A stretch of 64,000 nucleotides of DNA. It comes from Palaemon carinicauda (Eukaryota; Arthropoda; Malacostraca; Decapoda; Palaemonidae). How positions within the stretch are numbered: position 1 is the first letter of the stretch; every line of letters starts with the position of its first letter. The DNA lies in contig NC_090766.1 in assembly GCF_036898095.1 (NCBI RefSeq), positions 38,385,471 to 38,449,470 on the forward strand, written 5' to 3'. The position numbers and the translations under genes were made by a program. Under the pieces are notes generated by a model that saw only the letters and a program-made list of their open reading frames with translations, made no database searches and was not told the origin of the DNA. This document shows, piece by piece, positions 8,835 through 18,853 of the stretch.

Positions 8835-10713
8835 AGTGCTTCCGGTGGGAGGAAGACTCCGCCAATTCCAGGATCGTTGGACCTTCGATCCCTGGGCACA
8901 CAGCATCATCAAGAACGGTCTAGGCTGGAGTTGGACGCAACCACCCCCAATCTTCCAGCAGTTCTTCCAGCAATCAACCCCCCTTCTGGAAGAATATGTT
9001 CTAGACCTCTTGAACAAGAAGGTGATAAGGAAGGTAAAGTCCACCAGGTTCCAAGGGAGACTGTTTTGTGTTCCCAAGAAGGACTCAGACAAACTCAGAG
9101 TCATTCTGGACTTATCCCCCCTCAACAAGTTCATAGAGAACAACAAATTCAAGATGCTGACGCTTCAACAAATAAGGACCCTTCTGCCTCAAGGTTCCTA
9201 CACGGTCTCTATAGACCTGGCGGATGCCTACTGGCACATTCCAATGAACCATCACGCTTCCTCCTACCTAGGATTTCGACTCCAAAGGAAAAGCTACGCC
9301 TTCCGGGCCATGCCCTTCGGCCTCAATGTGGCCCCGCGGATCTTCACAAAACTGGCGGATGCCATAGTACAACAGCTCCGCCTAAGAAACGTCCAGGTGA
9401 TGGCCTACCTCGACGACTGGCTAGTCTGGGCTCCATCGCCCGAAGAGTGTGCAAAGTCTTGCAACGAAGTTACCCAGTACCTAGAACACCTGGGATTCAA
9501 GATCAACGAGAAAAAATCTCGCCTCTCTCCAGCTCAGAAGTTTCAGTGGTTGGGAATCCACTGGAATCTTCAGTCACACCGCCTTTCCATCCCCCAGAAG
9601 AAAAGGAAGGAAATAGCAGGGTCTGTCAAGCGACTACTGAAATCCAAACGCATTTCAAGACGACAGCAGGAACGAGTTCTAGGCTCTCTACAATTCGCCT
9701 CAGTGACAAACCCAGTGCTTCGTGCACAGCTAAAGGATGCCGCGGGAGTCTGGAGACGCTCGGCATCCATCGCTCGAAGAGACCTCAAGAGACGGCTTCC
9801 AAACAGACTACGACGCCTCCTAAAGCCGTGGTCGGAAGAAAAGGCCCTGAAAAGGTCCATTCCTCTCCAACACCCTCCTCCATCACTCAACATCCACACG
9901 GATGCCTCACTGGAAGGTTGGGGAGGTCACTCCCACCAGAAACAGGTTCAAGGTACCTGGTCTCCACTATTCAAGACGTTCCACATAAACATCTTGGAGG
10001 CCATGGCGGTCCTTCTAACTCTGAAGAAGTTATCCCCGCCGCCCTCGATCCACATCCGTCTAACCCTAGACAACTCGGTGGTAGTTCGTTGTCTCAATCG
10101 CCAAGGCTCAAGATCGCCCCAGATAAATCAGGTGCTTCTCCCAATCTTCCGTCTGGCGGAGAAGAAGAAGTGGCACCTGTCTGCAGTTCACCTACAAGGA
10201 TTCCGCAATGTGACAGCGGATGCTCTATCTCGGACAAACCCGATAGAGTCGGAATGGTCTCTAGACGCAAGATCGTTCTCCTTCATCTCTCACCAAGTCC
10301 CAGAACTTCAGATAGATCTCTTTGCAACGAGCGACAACAATCAACTTCCTCTGTACGTAGCCCCGTACGAGGACCCCAAAGCAGAAGCGGTGGACGCCAT
10401 GTCACTGGACTGGAACAGGTGGTCCAAGATCTACCTGTTCCCTCCCACCAACCTTCTGTTGAAAGTCCTCTCCAAACTGAGAACCTTCAAAGGGACAGCG
10501 GCCCTAGTGGCTCCCAAGTGGCCCCGGAGCAACTGGTACCCCCTGGTCCTGGAGCTGCAGCCCAAGCTGATCCCTCTCCCGGGCCCAGTTCTCTCTCAAC
10601 AAGTACAGAAGTCGACTGTCTTCGCTTCATCATCGAAAATCAAGGACCTTCATCTCATGATTTTCTCTCCCTTGCCGCAAAGAAGAGGTTTGGGATCTCG
10701 AAGAAAAGTCTAG
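8518..10713 (+). CDS. DIRS-A reverse transcriptase / RNase H / methyltransferase-like
   Basis: This 731-codon frame starts at an ATG inside gag. RT motifs are present in order: DLSPLNKFI, SIDLADAYWHIP, AMPFGLNVAPRIF, and the catalytic YLDDW at residues 297-301. RNase H begins with HTDASLEGWGG (the Asp is at about 462), continues with NILEAMAVLL and LDNSVVV, and ends with TADALSR. A C-terminal block follows (DLFATSDNNQLP at about 600, then DAMSLDW, LFPP and LVAPKWP). It corresponds to the methyltransferase-like region described in DIRS elements. The protein copies element RNA into DNA. No internal stops or frameshifts are seen. The true start may be later than 8518, since the first 100 codons overlap gag. 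Confidence 0.93.
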   Translation: MDLSLRGNLRSQNPSNVSKDVSFRDPLPPKWLPNHNRPFNWSPNRCCHSHRSSPLPLSNHQLPFMPKVEARSGVQAETHLAVPPEVEEERELAAEATSPRDTRSNEVLPVGGRLRQFQDRWTFDPWAHSIIKNGLGWSWTQPPPIFQQFFQQSTPLLEEYVLDLLNKKVIRKVKSTRFQGRLFCVPKKDSDKLRVILDLSPLNKFIENNKFKMLTLQQIRTLLPQGSYTVSIDLADAYWHIPMNHHASSYLGFRLQRKSYAFRAMPFGLNVAPRIFTKLADAIVQQLRLRNVQVMAYLDDWLVWAPSPEECAKSCNEVTQYLEHLGFKINEKKSRLSPAQKFQWLGIHWNLQSHRLSIPQKKRKEIAGSVKRLLKSKRISRRQQERVLGSLQFASVTNPVLRAQLKDAAGVWRRSASIARRDLKRRLPNRLRRLLKPWSEEKALKRSIPLQHPPPSLNIHTDASLEGWGGHSHQKQVQGTWSPLFKTFHINILEAMAVLLTLKKLSPPPSIHIRLTLDNSVVVRCLNRQGSRSPQINQVLLPIFRLAEKKKWHLSAVHLQGFRNVTADALSRTNPIESEWSLDARSFSFISHQVPELQIDLFATSDNNQLPLYVAPYEDPKAEAVDAMSLDWNRWSKIYLFPPTNLLLKVLSKLRTFKGTAALVAPKWPRSNWYPLVLELQPKLIPLPGPVLSQQVQKSTVFASSSKIKDLHLMIFSPLPQRRGLGSRRKV

Positions 10714-11645
10714 ACTTCCTAGAGGAATACAAGACCGAATCCACGAGACGGCAATATGAATCATCCTGGAGGAAATGGGTCTCCTTTGTCAAGGCAAAAA
10801 ATCCTAAAGAAATCACAATTGATTTCTGTATGTCCTTCTTCATTCACCTTCATGGACAAGGATTAGCAGCCAATACGATTTCAACCTGCAAATCGGCCTT
10901 GGCTAGACCAATTCTATATGCTTTCCAAATTGATCTGTCCAACGACATCTTCAACAAACTACCAAAAGCATGTGCTCGCCTACGTCCAGCACCCCCTCCG
11001 AAACCGATCTCCTGGTCACTAGACAAGGTACTCCATTTCGCCTCCAACTTGGACAATGATTCATGCCCCCTCAAGGATCTGACTCAGAAAGTTATATTTT
11101 TATTTGCTCTCGCTTCGGGAGCTCGAGTCAGCGAAATAGTGGCATTATCAAGAGAAGAAGGACACATCCTGTTTACCGATTCAGGAGAAGTGACCCTCTC
11201 CCCTGATCCGACGTTTCTCGCTAAAAATGAATTACCCACCAAAAGATGGGGCCCTTGGAGAATATGCCCTCTGAAGGAGGATGTCTCTCTATGTCCAGTA
11301 GAGAGTCTCAAGGTCTATCTTCGCAGAACTTCGAACTTTGGTGGAGGCCAACTCTTCAAAGGAGAAACATCGGGCAGCGACCTGTCACTGAAACAATTAA
11401 GAGCGAAAATCACCTACTTCATTCGCAGAGCGGATCCGAACAGTACACCCGCTGGTCATGATCCTAGAAAAGTGGCATCTTCTCTGAACTTCTTTCAGAG
11501 CATGGACTTTGAAAGCCTTAAAAACTTCACGGGCTGGAAGTCCTCGCGAGTTTTCTTTAAACATTATGCGAAACAAGTGCACGAAGTCAAACATTTTGTG
11601 GTAGCCGCAGGTAGTGTTATGAAACCTGCACCTAACTCTGCGTAG
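8877..11645 (+). CDS. DIRS-A tyrosine recombinase (overlapping frame)
   Basis: The recognisable domain begins near 10660 and ends at 11645. The first 1.8 kb of this open frame lies over the RT gene in another frame and resembles nothing I recognise. The recombinase part has a SAM-like core-binding region (STRRQYESSWRKW), then the catalytic Arg in ASGARVSEI, the HxxR pair as GHDPRK, a downstream Trp in FTGWKSS and the nucleophile region KHYAKQ. This enzyme integrates the circular DNA intermediate without target duplication, in place of a DDE integrase. No ATG precedes the domain closely. Expression may therefore use frameshifting, splicing or the long upstream frame; DIRS-1 itself has heavily overlapping frames. 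Confidence 0.9.
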   Translation: MDLRSLGTQHHQERSRLELDATTPNLPAVLPAINPPSGRICSRPLEQEGDKEGKVHQVPRETVLCSQEGLRQTQSHSGLIPPQQVHREQQIQDADASTNKDPSASRFLHGLYRPGGCLLAHSNEPSRFLLPRISTPKEKLRLPGHALRPQCGPADLHKTGGCHSTTAPPKKRPGDGLPRRLASLGSIARRVCKVLQRSYPVPRTPGIQDQREKISPLSSSEVSVVGNPLESSVTPPFHPPEEKEGNSRVCQATTEIQTHFKTTAGTSSRLSTIRLSDKPSASCTAKGCRGSLETLGIHRSKRPQETASKQTTTPPKAVVGRKGPEKVHSSPTPSSITQHPHGCLTGRLGRSLPPETGSRYLVSTIQDVPHKHLGGHGGPSNSEEVIPAALDPHPSNPRQLGGSSLSQSPRLKIAPDKSGASPNLPSGGEEEVAPVCSSPTRIPQCDSGCSISDKPDRVGMVSRRKIVLLHLSPSPRTSDRSLCNERQQSTSSVRSPVRGPQSRSGGRHVTGLEQVVQDLPVPSHQPSVESPLQTENLQRDSGPSGSQVAPEQLVPPGPGAAAQADPSPGPSSLSTSTEVDCLRFIIENQGPSSHDFLSLAAKKRFGISKKSLDFLEEYKTESTRRQYESSWRKWVSFVKAKNPKEITIDFCMSFFIHLHGQGLAANTISTCKSALARPILYAFQIDLSNDIFNKLPKACARLRPAPPPKPISWSLDKVLHFASNLDNDSCPLKDLTQKVIFLFALASGARVSEIVALSREEGHILFTDSGEVTLSPDPTFLAKNELPTKRWGPWRICPLKEDVSLCPVESLKVYLRRTSNFGGGQLFKGETSGSDLSLKQLRAKITYFIRRADPNSTPAGHDPRKVASSLNFFQSMDFESLKNFTGWKSSRVFFKHYAKQVHEVKHFVVAAGSVMKPAPNSA

Positions 11646-11957
11646 AACAGTGAGTTACTTGGGACTCTAACTCTTCGGGTGCCTATGTTGACCCTCGAGC
11701 GATTCATAGTGATGTCTAAAAACACTTAGTGCTTTTATAACTGTTCTTATCCCAGGTGAAATGTCATAGTGTCACACAAGTGCCGCATGCCTTGAGCGTG
11801 ATGTGTTATTTAAAGACTTGCGTTCCTCGAGAACGAGTACCTACTAATCCTGAAATTCCTTTTCAGATTCAAGAGCAAGCCTTTATCTCTATGTACATTA
11901 TTATTACTGTAAATGAACTTTACTTTTGCTGTAAATTATTTAATTTCTGCATTGTGA

Positions 11958-11963
11958 AATAAA
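11958..11963 (+). terminator. Candidate poly(A) signal of DIRS-A
   Basis: AATAAA lies 313 bp after the recombinase stop codon, in an AT-rich stretch upstream of the internal complementary region. Confidence 0.45.
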
Positions 11964-12435
11964 ATTTCTATTTTATTACTTATGCGTCTCTTTCAGCTCC
12001 TACTTACTATGAAATACATACTGTCATAGTTTTATTTATTCCTCCTTTCTTATGGTTATGAAGAATTTAAGATGTTTAATCCTAAATTATATTCACCCTG
12101 TCTAAGTAAGGTTCCTACACGAATACTTACTTCTGATAACCAAGAGATGAACTCTATACACAGTGCCCAACCACCACTGGTCTAAATTCAGAATGTTCCT
12201 ATACAAATACCAAACATTCCGCTTCATCTCTAAGTTCTTCAAGTTCTTCTCTCAGGATGAATAGCCCTTCAATACCACTTTGACGTCGGCATAGCCCATG
12301 GGAACTTCCTGCCAAGGGGGGCAGGATACTTCGTTCCTATGGTTCTTTATCTAAGATTACTTTGCTGTTTTGTCAATGCCTAGGCACTTAATACTGGGGG
12401 AAAATCTACCACGATACATTGATTCTCTGGTACTC

Positions 12436-12530
12436 TTCCATCAGGACGCCATGGCTTGAGCCCAAAAAACGGATTTTGAGCGAAGCGAAAAATCTATTTT
12501 TGGGTGAGATAGCCATGGCGTCCTGATGGA
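12436..12530. repeat. DIRS-A internal complementary region
   Basis: The left half ends GGCTTGAGCCCAAAAAA, the complement of the element's left tip (4217-4250). The right half starts AAAACGGATTTTGAGCG and ends CCATGGCGTCCTGATGGA, the complement of the right tip (12930-12997). The two join at the shared A run. In the DIRS-1 model this region templates closure of the circular intermediate. Confidence 0.93.
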
Positions 12531-12605
12531 CCCTCCCTACTACTTCGTCCAGTTTTGTTCCCACCCTATGCAACTGTATCATGGTGATGGGCAGCAACTG
12601 GCTTC

Positions 12606-12950
12606 AGGATGAAGACGGGCGTGACGTCATTAGAGCAATGGCGTCCGTTTGTTTACGTCTCGAGTATCAGTAGTAGCCACGAGTGAGATTAGCTGTGGAA
12701 CGGCTCCCAGCTATTCTCAGTCCTTACACACCGAAGCATTAACTCTGTTCGGGGTGAAGATAGCTATGTGGCGCGTTCAGACATGCGCGTCCCCTGTTGT
12801 ATTACGATGTCTTAAAGGGAAACCTTTGAGATACTCGCTCCAGAAGTTAGAATTCTGTGATAACCTGTGGTTAAATTCTCTGGGAATATCTTAGTAGTCT
12901 TATACCCAAGGAAGCTACCAAAAAGGAACCTTCCATCAGGACGCCATGGC
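12606..12950. repeat. DIRS-A right inverted terminal repeat
   Basis: Reverse complement of 4231-4575. About 47 bp of unique right tip (CTATCTCACCC... to the T run at 12993-12997) follows and is mirrored in the internal complementary region. Confidence 0.95.
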
Positions 12951-13096
12951 TATCTCACCCAAAAATAGATTTTTCGCTTCGCTCAAAATCCGTTTTTGAC
13001 TATGGTTGAAGATTATACAAATTTTGAAAGTTTAAAGTTTCAGCCCAATTGAACAACATTTCACTTATAAGTGTGCTTTGTAAAGGAATAAGTCTA

Positions 13097-13599
13097 CAGT
13101 GAACCCTCGTTTATCGCGGTAGATAGGTTCCAGACCCGGCCGCGATAGGTGAAAATCTGCAAAGTAGTGGCACCATATTTACCTATTTATTTAACATGTA
13201 TATTCAGACTTTTAAAACCTTCCCTTGTATGTAGTACTGTTAACAAACTACCCTTTAATGTACAGAACACTTAATGCATGTACTACAGTACCCTAAACTA
13301 AAACAGGCACAAATATTAAAGGCGATTTTATATCATGCGTTTCCTAAACACGCCAAAAAGCACGATAAAAAATGGCAACCAATGTTTTGTTTACGTTTCT
13401 CTGATCATAATGAAGAAACAAATGCATTTACAGTACACATCTTTGTATAGGTTAGTTTTTGCATCGATTATATTGATTATTCAGTACAGTATGTTGATTT
13501 TGTTATTACCAATATGTATATATATATATGGGTTATGAAAAAAATCCGCGAAGTGGTGAATCCGCGATGGTCGAACCGCGAAGTAGCGAGGGTTCACTG
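13097..13599. mobile_element. TA-flanked Tigger/mariner-like MITE
   Basis: The ends CAGTGAACCCTCGTTTATCG and (complement of the right end) CAGTGAACCCTCGCTACTTC are inverted repeats next to TA at 13095-13096 and 13600-13601. The inner sequence has further CGCGATA/CCGCGAAG phrases. It is 503 bp long with no transposase frame, and lies in the last PSMB2 intron 100 bp after DIRS-A. Confidence 0.85.
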
Positions 13600-14012
13600 T
13601 ACATCATATAGAAAGTTACTCATTCATTATTGATGATTTATTTTAAGCCTTGAAGGCTTCAATGAGTCCGGTCTGTGCTTGAGTTTAGAGCTAGGATAAA
13701 AAATATTTTAGTTTGGATGCAGTCTGTTAAAGTTACTAATCATGCTGTGATATGGTACAAATTTTGAAGTCATTTCAAAGCCAAATGTGTTTATTTTTGT
13801 TTTTGTTCTAGAAAGATAAAACAAAGTTAAAGTAACTAGTTGAAAATAATCAAAATTGACATTTTAGAGTGTCATAAGTAACTGAATTTCTTTACTGTGA
13901 GATAAATTTGTTGGGCAACCAAATTTAAGCTTGTAAGGAACTTTATACAGTACCATAGCAATGTTAATGATTGTGATGAGTAACTATTAGTTGATCGATA
14001 TTTTCATTACAG

Positions 14013-14170
14013 ACATGACTAAAGATGAAGGCTATGCTTTATTGAAGCTCTGCGTTAACGAAATCAAGCGAAGATTTATCGTGAACCTACCGAAGTTCAG
14101 AGTGAGGATGGTATCCAAAGATGGTGTCAAGGAGTTGCCCGTTATTGTGGCTGAAGGAGAAGCACCATAG
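14013..14170 (+). CDS. PSMB2: PSMB2 terminal coding exon
   Basis: After the acceptor TTTCATTACAG the exon completes the Asn codon split by the phase-1 intron. It then encodes ALLKLCVNEIKRRF, IVNLPKFRVRMVSKDG and a short acidic tail ending EGEAP with TAG at 14168. This matches the family C-terminus (LL..C..E...RFI.NLP.F.VR...K.G). With 3922-4087 it makes about 107 codons of the roughly 200 expected. The intron between them holds a complete DIRS element and a MITE and spans 9.9 kb. Confidence 0.93.
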
Positions 14171-14244
14171 CATTATCATCAGTGTCTTTAAATGAATAAT
14201 GGAAATCTTATCTATATCCTTTTTGTATGCTCCTTAGTTTGATG

Positions 14245-14250
14245 AATAAA
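14245..14250 (+). terminator. PSMB2 poly(A) signal
   Basis: AATAAA lies 75 bp after the stop codon. It fits a short 3' UTR and marks the likely end of the PSMB2 transcript. Confidence 0.7.
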
Positions 14251-14454
14251 TTATGTTAGTAAATCATCATCTTCATTTCTCCAAGTGGGCCATAATGCTG
14301 TGACTTCAACCTCATCACTAGTGATGTAACAGATTGTGTTTTTATGATTATGACCAAAATGTATAAAGGTGCAACTTTACAAGCATTTGGAGAAAAAACA
14401 CAAATCCAACTAAATCTCAGGTATTGTATCAAAAGCTTGTATAATGTAATAAAA

Positions 14455-14660
14455 CAATATTATATCATTTAATACAGTAAGCAAAAGGACATTTGTAATA
14501 ACCTGATGTTTATTCTATATGGAACGGGACTATTTGTTGACATTTGTAGCTGGAAATCATAGGCATGGGAGTCAGGTTAGGCTTACCTTAGGCTAAAATT
14601 TTACAAAATTCCACTTGCAAACCATTCGACTTGCAAACAGGTTCTTGGAACCTATTAAGA
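14455..14660. mobile_element. Diverged partial copy of the 3428-3687 MITE
   Basis: It shares long phrases with 3510-3687, such as CATTTGTAATAACCTGAT and GGAAATCATAGGCATGGGA, and ends with a decayed TIR (CTTGCAAACAGGTTCTTGG). The left TIR is lost. It abuts DIRS fragment F. Confidence 0.7.
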
Positions 14661-15060
14661 CTCAAAATCCAGGTGTGCTGGACCCTAGGTTTGGCCCATT
14701 TCAGATAGTCTTCATTTTGTAACCGAAGATCCAGACCAACTGGTACTTTGTCCAGTGAGGAGTCTGAGGTGTTACCTGAAAAGAATGCATCAGCTCCCCC
14801 CATGTGTAAACACTTTTTATTAGTACAGGGAAGGTCAAGAGAAGGGTCATGAAAATCACCATATCCTCATGGATTCGAAACGTGATTGAGAAAGCACACA
14901 ATTCAGACCCTCCTTCCAAATGACCCAGAGCTCATGATTTCAGGGGCATTGCGATGTTCCTGGCATTCAAGAAAAACTACTCTGTGGTGCAGGTACTGCT
15001 AGCAGGCGTGTAGAAACGTCAAACGACCTGTAAGATGTAACCCACAGGAACGTGGAGACC
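14661..15060 (+). pseudogene. DIRS-F tyrosine recombinase remnant
   Basis: Across frame breaks and stops the translation keeps GVLDPRFGPF, TLFISTGK, ISSWIRNVIEKAH and the catalytic-motif remnant RAHDFRGIAM (HxxR), then QVLLAG. The order matches the element C recombinase (VWDPRFEGF, LFVSTG, FWLRQVIARAY, PHDIRDLS, QILRAG). Several in-frame stops make it non-functional. Confidence 0.75.
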
Positions 15061-15936
15061 TTTTCCATTGGTCCTGTGGTGGCCGCACAACAAGTGGTCT
15101 AAACACCTTAAGCTCCTTGATGGACAAGTAGCAGAGGGTTGAAGGCTGAGGTTACCCAGGTTAATCTGGGGTAAATGAGTTAGAATGACTGACACATTTC
15201 TTTCACCTTCTCTCCACACCCGCTAGGGGAAACAGCAGCACAAGCCTCAGCACAGCTGACTGCAGGTAAGACTCATTTCCCTTGTGCTTCCTACGTATAG
15301 AAATAATTCTTTGTTATGTTCCCATTACCTCTTTGAGGGAGGGTGTTGGGTAAGTCTTAGAACTCTAGGTCTTGTACTTGAGTTCCTACATTAAAGACAA
15401 GCCTTACTGCTAGTTTCACTCTCACACAAGCTTCTGCAGGCCGCTATTAGTGCATTACCATAGATATGCACTTGATTATAGAGAGGGTAGGGTTCCTACT
15501 GCAATCGATCACTGATGGAAATAGAGAGAACCTCGGGTCATGACCAAGGCCAATTGGTGAGGACTTCCTCCCTCCTAAGAGTGAGTCACCCTTATAAATA
15601 GCGGAGGGTTTGTATTTGCGCCGGAACACATTACAAATTTGTATGTAATTTGTATTTTTCCTAGCATACAAAACTGGAGCTATTTATGCAAATTGGCCCG
15701 CCACCCTGTTCCCCGAGAAGTTCTACCAGAAAGCAAAGTGGCTACTCAGCTGAGAGGTGTGAATGAGCGGGGTAGCCAGTCAACCCCACCCCCACCCGCT
15801 GAATAGCGGATGGGGAAGTTATCCCTCACTAAAATTATCTTGGCTCGTCTTTCAGCTACGCCGAAATTAATACTGTACCTATATAAATAGCTCCAGGTTT
15901 GTATGCTAGGAAAAATGCAAATTACTTAAGAATTTG
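14661..15936 (+). mobile_element. DIRS-like element F, 3' fragment
   Basis: It begins inside a decayed recombinase gene and continues through a region homologous to 2290-2640 of element E (shared CTGCAGGTAA...TTCCCTTGTG). It ends with an internal complementary region (about 15595-15670) and a right inverted-repeat end (about 15690-15936). The tip phrase CCTAGCATACAAA appears in both orientations (15657 and 15900). Everything upstream is missing. Confidence 0.75.
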
Positions 15937-16785
15937 TTATTTTTCTGCTGAAATTGTCACCTCAATATCTTTATTTATTCCCTATTCCCATGATGTACTG
16001 AACCTTGTGACTAGTTTTCAACCTGATACTGCCATAAACGCTACCTTTTCTAACTAAATGCTCCCTGTCTTTTCTCTTTCCATTATCCTTTCCTGCTCCT
16101 TTTCCCTCAGCTGCTCTCAATTTTAGGCACCTATTTTATCAATGTTTCCACCTCCTTTCTTATATCATCCTCGATAACTTCTAATTTTTACTTCTCATTC
16201 TACTGAATAATTTTACCCCAGTTGCCCCTTACCACTGAATATGCTTCTTGGCTCTAGTGCTCCAATCCAGGCATTGTAATATTGGTCTCCATCTATATCT
16301 TAGCCCCCAGCTACACCCACTTTTTATAATTGTATGTTATCTCTGCTCCCTCCTCCTTTCTTCCGTTTTGGTGTCCAGCTTTTTTTTTTAACTCGGTTTA
16401 TAACAGCTTAACAACTATAGTACTGCAAAGAAGGAACTACTGAAAATTGAGGGAAAGTGTCCTAGAAGGAAGGGAATGACATGAAAAGAACTGTCATAAA
16501 CAGGGATTTGTAATAATTATTTTTTTCTATGAGGCAGACAATTATTGAGAAAAAATATATTTGAATTTCCCACCTTTATTATATCACCTATTCAACCATG
16601 TGCAAATTGCAGTCATGATTATTGGGAAATATATAGTTACTGATTAAATAATATTCACTATTTTACCTGCTTATTTATAAATACAGTACTTTACAAATAT
16701 CTTCAATACCAAAAGGGAAAAAAATCTTGAAACAATTCATGGACATATGTTGGCACTTGGATAAACATTAAGAAATGTACAGTAC
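15937..16785. other. Unassigned AT-rich intergenic sequence
   Basis: Contains pyrimidine-rich stretches but no gene, RNA or repeat family that I recognise. Confidence 0.6.
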
Positions 16786-16789
16786 AGGT

Positions 16790-17180
16790 TTTTGGTGGCC
16801 GATGTGGTAACATCCCTGACAGGTGAATGCCAGGCTGGGGTTCGAGTCCCACTCAAGCTCGTTAGCTTCTTTAAAAGTTAAAGTTGCGGGTTTTAGGTCT
16901 CCCCTGAGACGATCTACATCATTCTCCCCGGGCGACCATAAGCCAGCAGGGACTACTGTATTGCTAAGGATGGGGGTTTTGGGGGAGCCTATAATTCTAT
17001 CTGCTGAGTCATCAGCAGCCATTGCCTGTCCCTCCTTGGTTCTAGCTTGGGTGGAGAGTGTACTTAGGTACTTATCATATGTATAAATGGTCAGTCTCTA
17101 GGGCTTTGTCCTACTTCTTAGGGCAATGTCACTGTCCCTTGCACCTGCCATTCATGAGCTGCCTTTAAACCTTTAAACAC
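16790..17180 (+). mobile_element. tRNA-derived SINE, copy 1
   Basis: The 5' part resembles a tRNA: GATGTGGTAACATCCCTGAC as the A-box region and a perfect B box GGTTCGAGTCC at 16839-16849. A body follows that is shared with 32936-33252 (GAGTCATCAGCAGCCA, TAGCTTGGGTGGAGAG, GGTCAGTCTCTAG, AGGGCAATGTCACTGTCCC), ending in CCTTTAAACCTTTAAAC. RNA polymerase III would transcribe it from the internal boxes; mobilisation would need LINE enzymes. Confidence 0.85.
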
Positions 17181-17460
17181 GTAATATACCAATTAGTCGT
17201 TTGAATGGTCTAGTCTTGTGGGAAAGATGGAAAGAAAGGATAAGATGCTTGTAATGCAGTAGTGAACAGCGCAACATTGAAATTTTGATTCAACGGACTG
17301 CTGGGGAGCCTCGAGTATAAGTTTACGGAACAATTATGGTCTGGATCTGTTTTGTATAGGATTTCATGCGAGACTCAGTTGACTGGACATGTGGTGGTGA
17401 TTACTGCATTTTTCCCCAAGTCCCCTGGTTAGCGGCCTGGGATAAGGTTGATTTTGTATA

Positions 17461-17462
<2 letters not shown>

Positions 17463-17548
<86 letters not shown>
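17463..17548. repeat. (AT)n microsatellite
   Basis: About 43 AT dinucleotides, ending directly at a Tigger-like MITE. Confidence 0.95.
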
Positions 17549-18222
<674 letters not shown>

Positions 18223-18403
18223 AATCATGAAAGCTGACACACGGTCCACGCAAAATATGTATTATAGCAATGAAATGGAACATAAAAAGACTTGATTGGT
18301 GTTAGTAGTACTTACATCCATTGTGAGTCCGTCTATGTCACTAATAGGACGGAAATACTAACTCCAGTCTAGTCTTAATTTTAACTTATCTAGTTATGAT
18401 AGG

Positions 18404-18541
<138 letters not shown>

Positions 18542-18853
18542 ATCAGTTGTCACTAACACAAATGACTTTAATAGATGTAAATATCAACCGAGAAGGGGAT
18601 TTAATATTGAATTTTAACATTAGGAATATGTACCCACAGGAAAATCTTTTATGATACAGTAAATGCTTCTGGCTGAGCAAGGACTCAAACCTATACCACC
18701 AAGTCGAAACAAACCTTAGTAGTAAAGGCTGAAGTTTAATTTCACGTATAACCGCAGATTCCTGAATTTGACAGGAATATGTAGGCTACAGTGGACTTGG
18801 AATGGGCTTAAATGTCTATTGACAGCTCATTGGTGGTGTCTACTGCTATGGAC
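18542..18853. other. Unassigned flank of the satellite
   Basis: Unique-looking sequence with no recognised element; it leads into the 56-bp satellite. Confidence 0.5.

Larger units (their letters stand above)
4217..12997 (+). mobile_element. DIRS-like element A, complete
   Basis: This 8.8-kb element sits in the last PSMB2 intron. It has 345-bp inverted terminal repeats (4231-4575 and 12606-12950) that look nearly identical. An internal complementary region at 12436-12530 equals the complement of both outer tips joined. Three long overlapping frames encode gag, RT-RNase H-methyltransferase-like and tyrosine recombinase. No target-site duplication is expected for this class. The tips are T runs (4217-4222 and 12993-12997), giving a T-run core at the predicted circle junction. 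All frames are open and key residues are present, so the copy may be recent and active. Confidence 0.95.
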
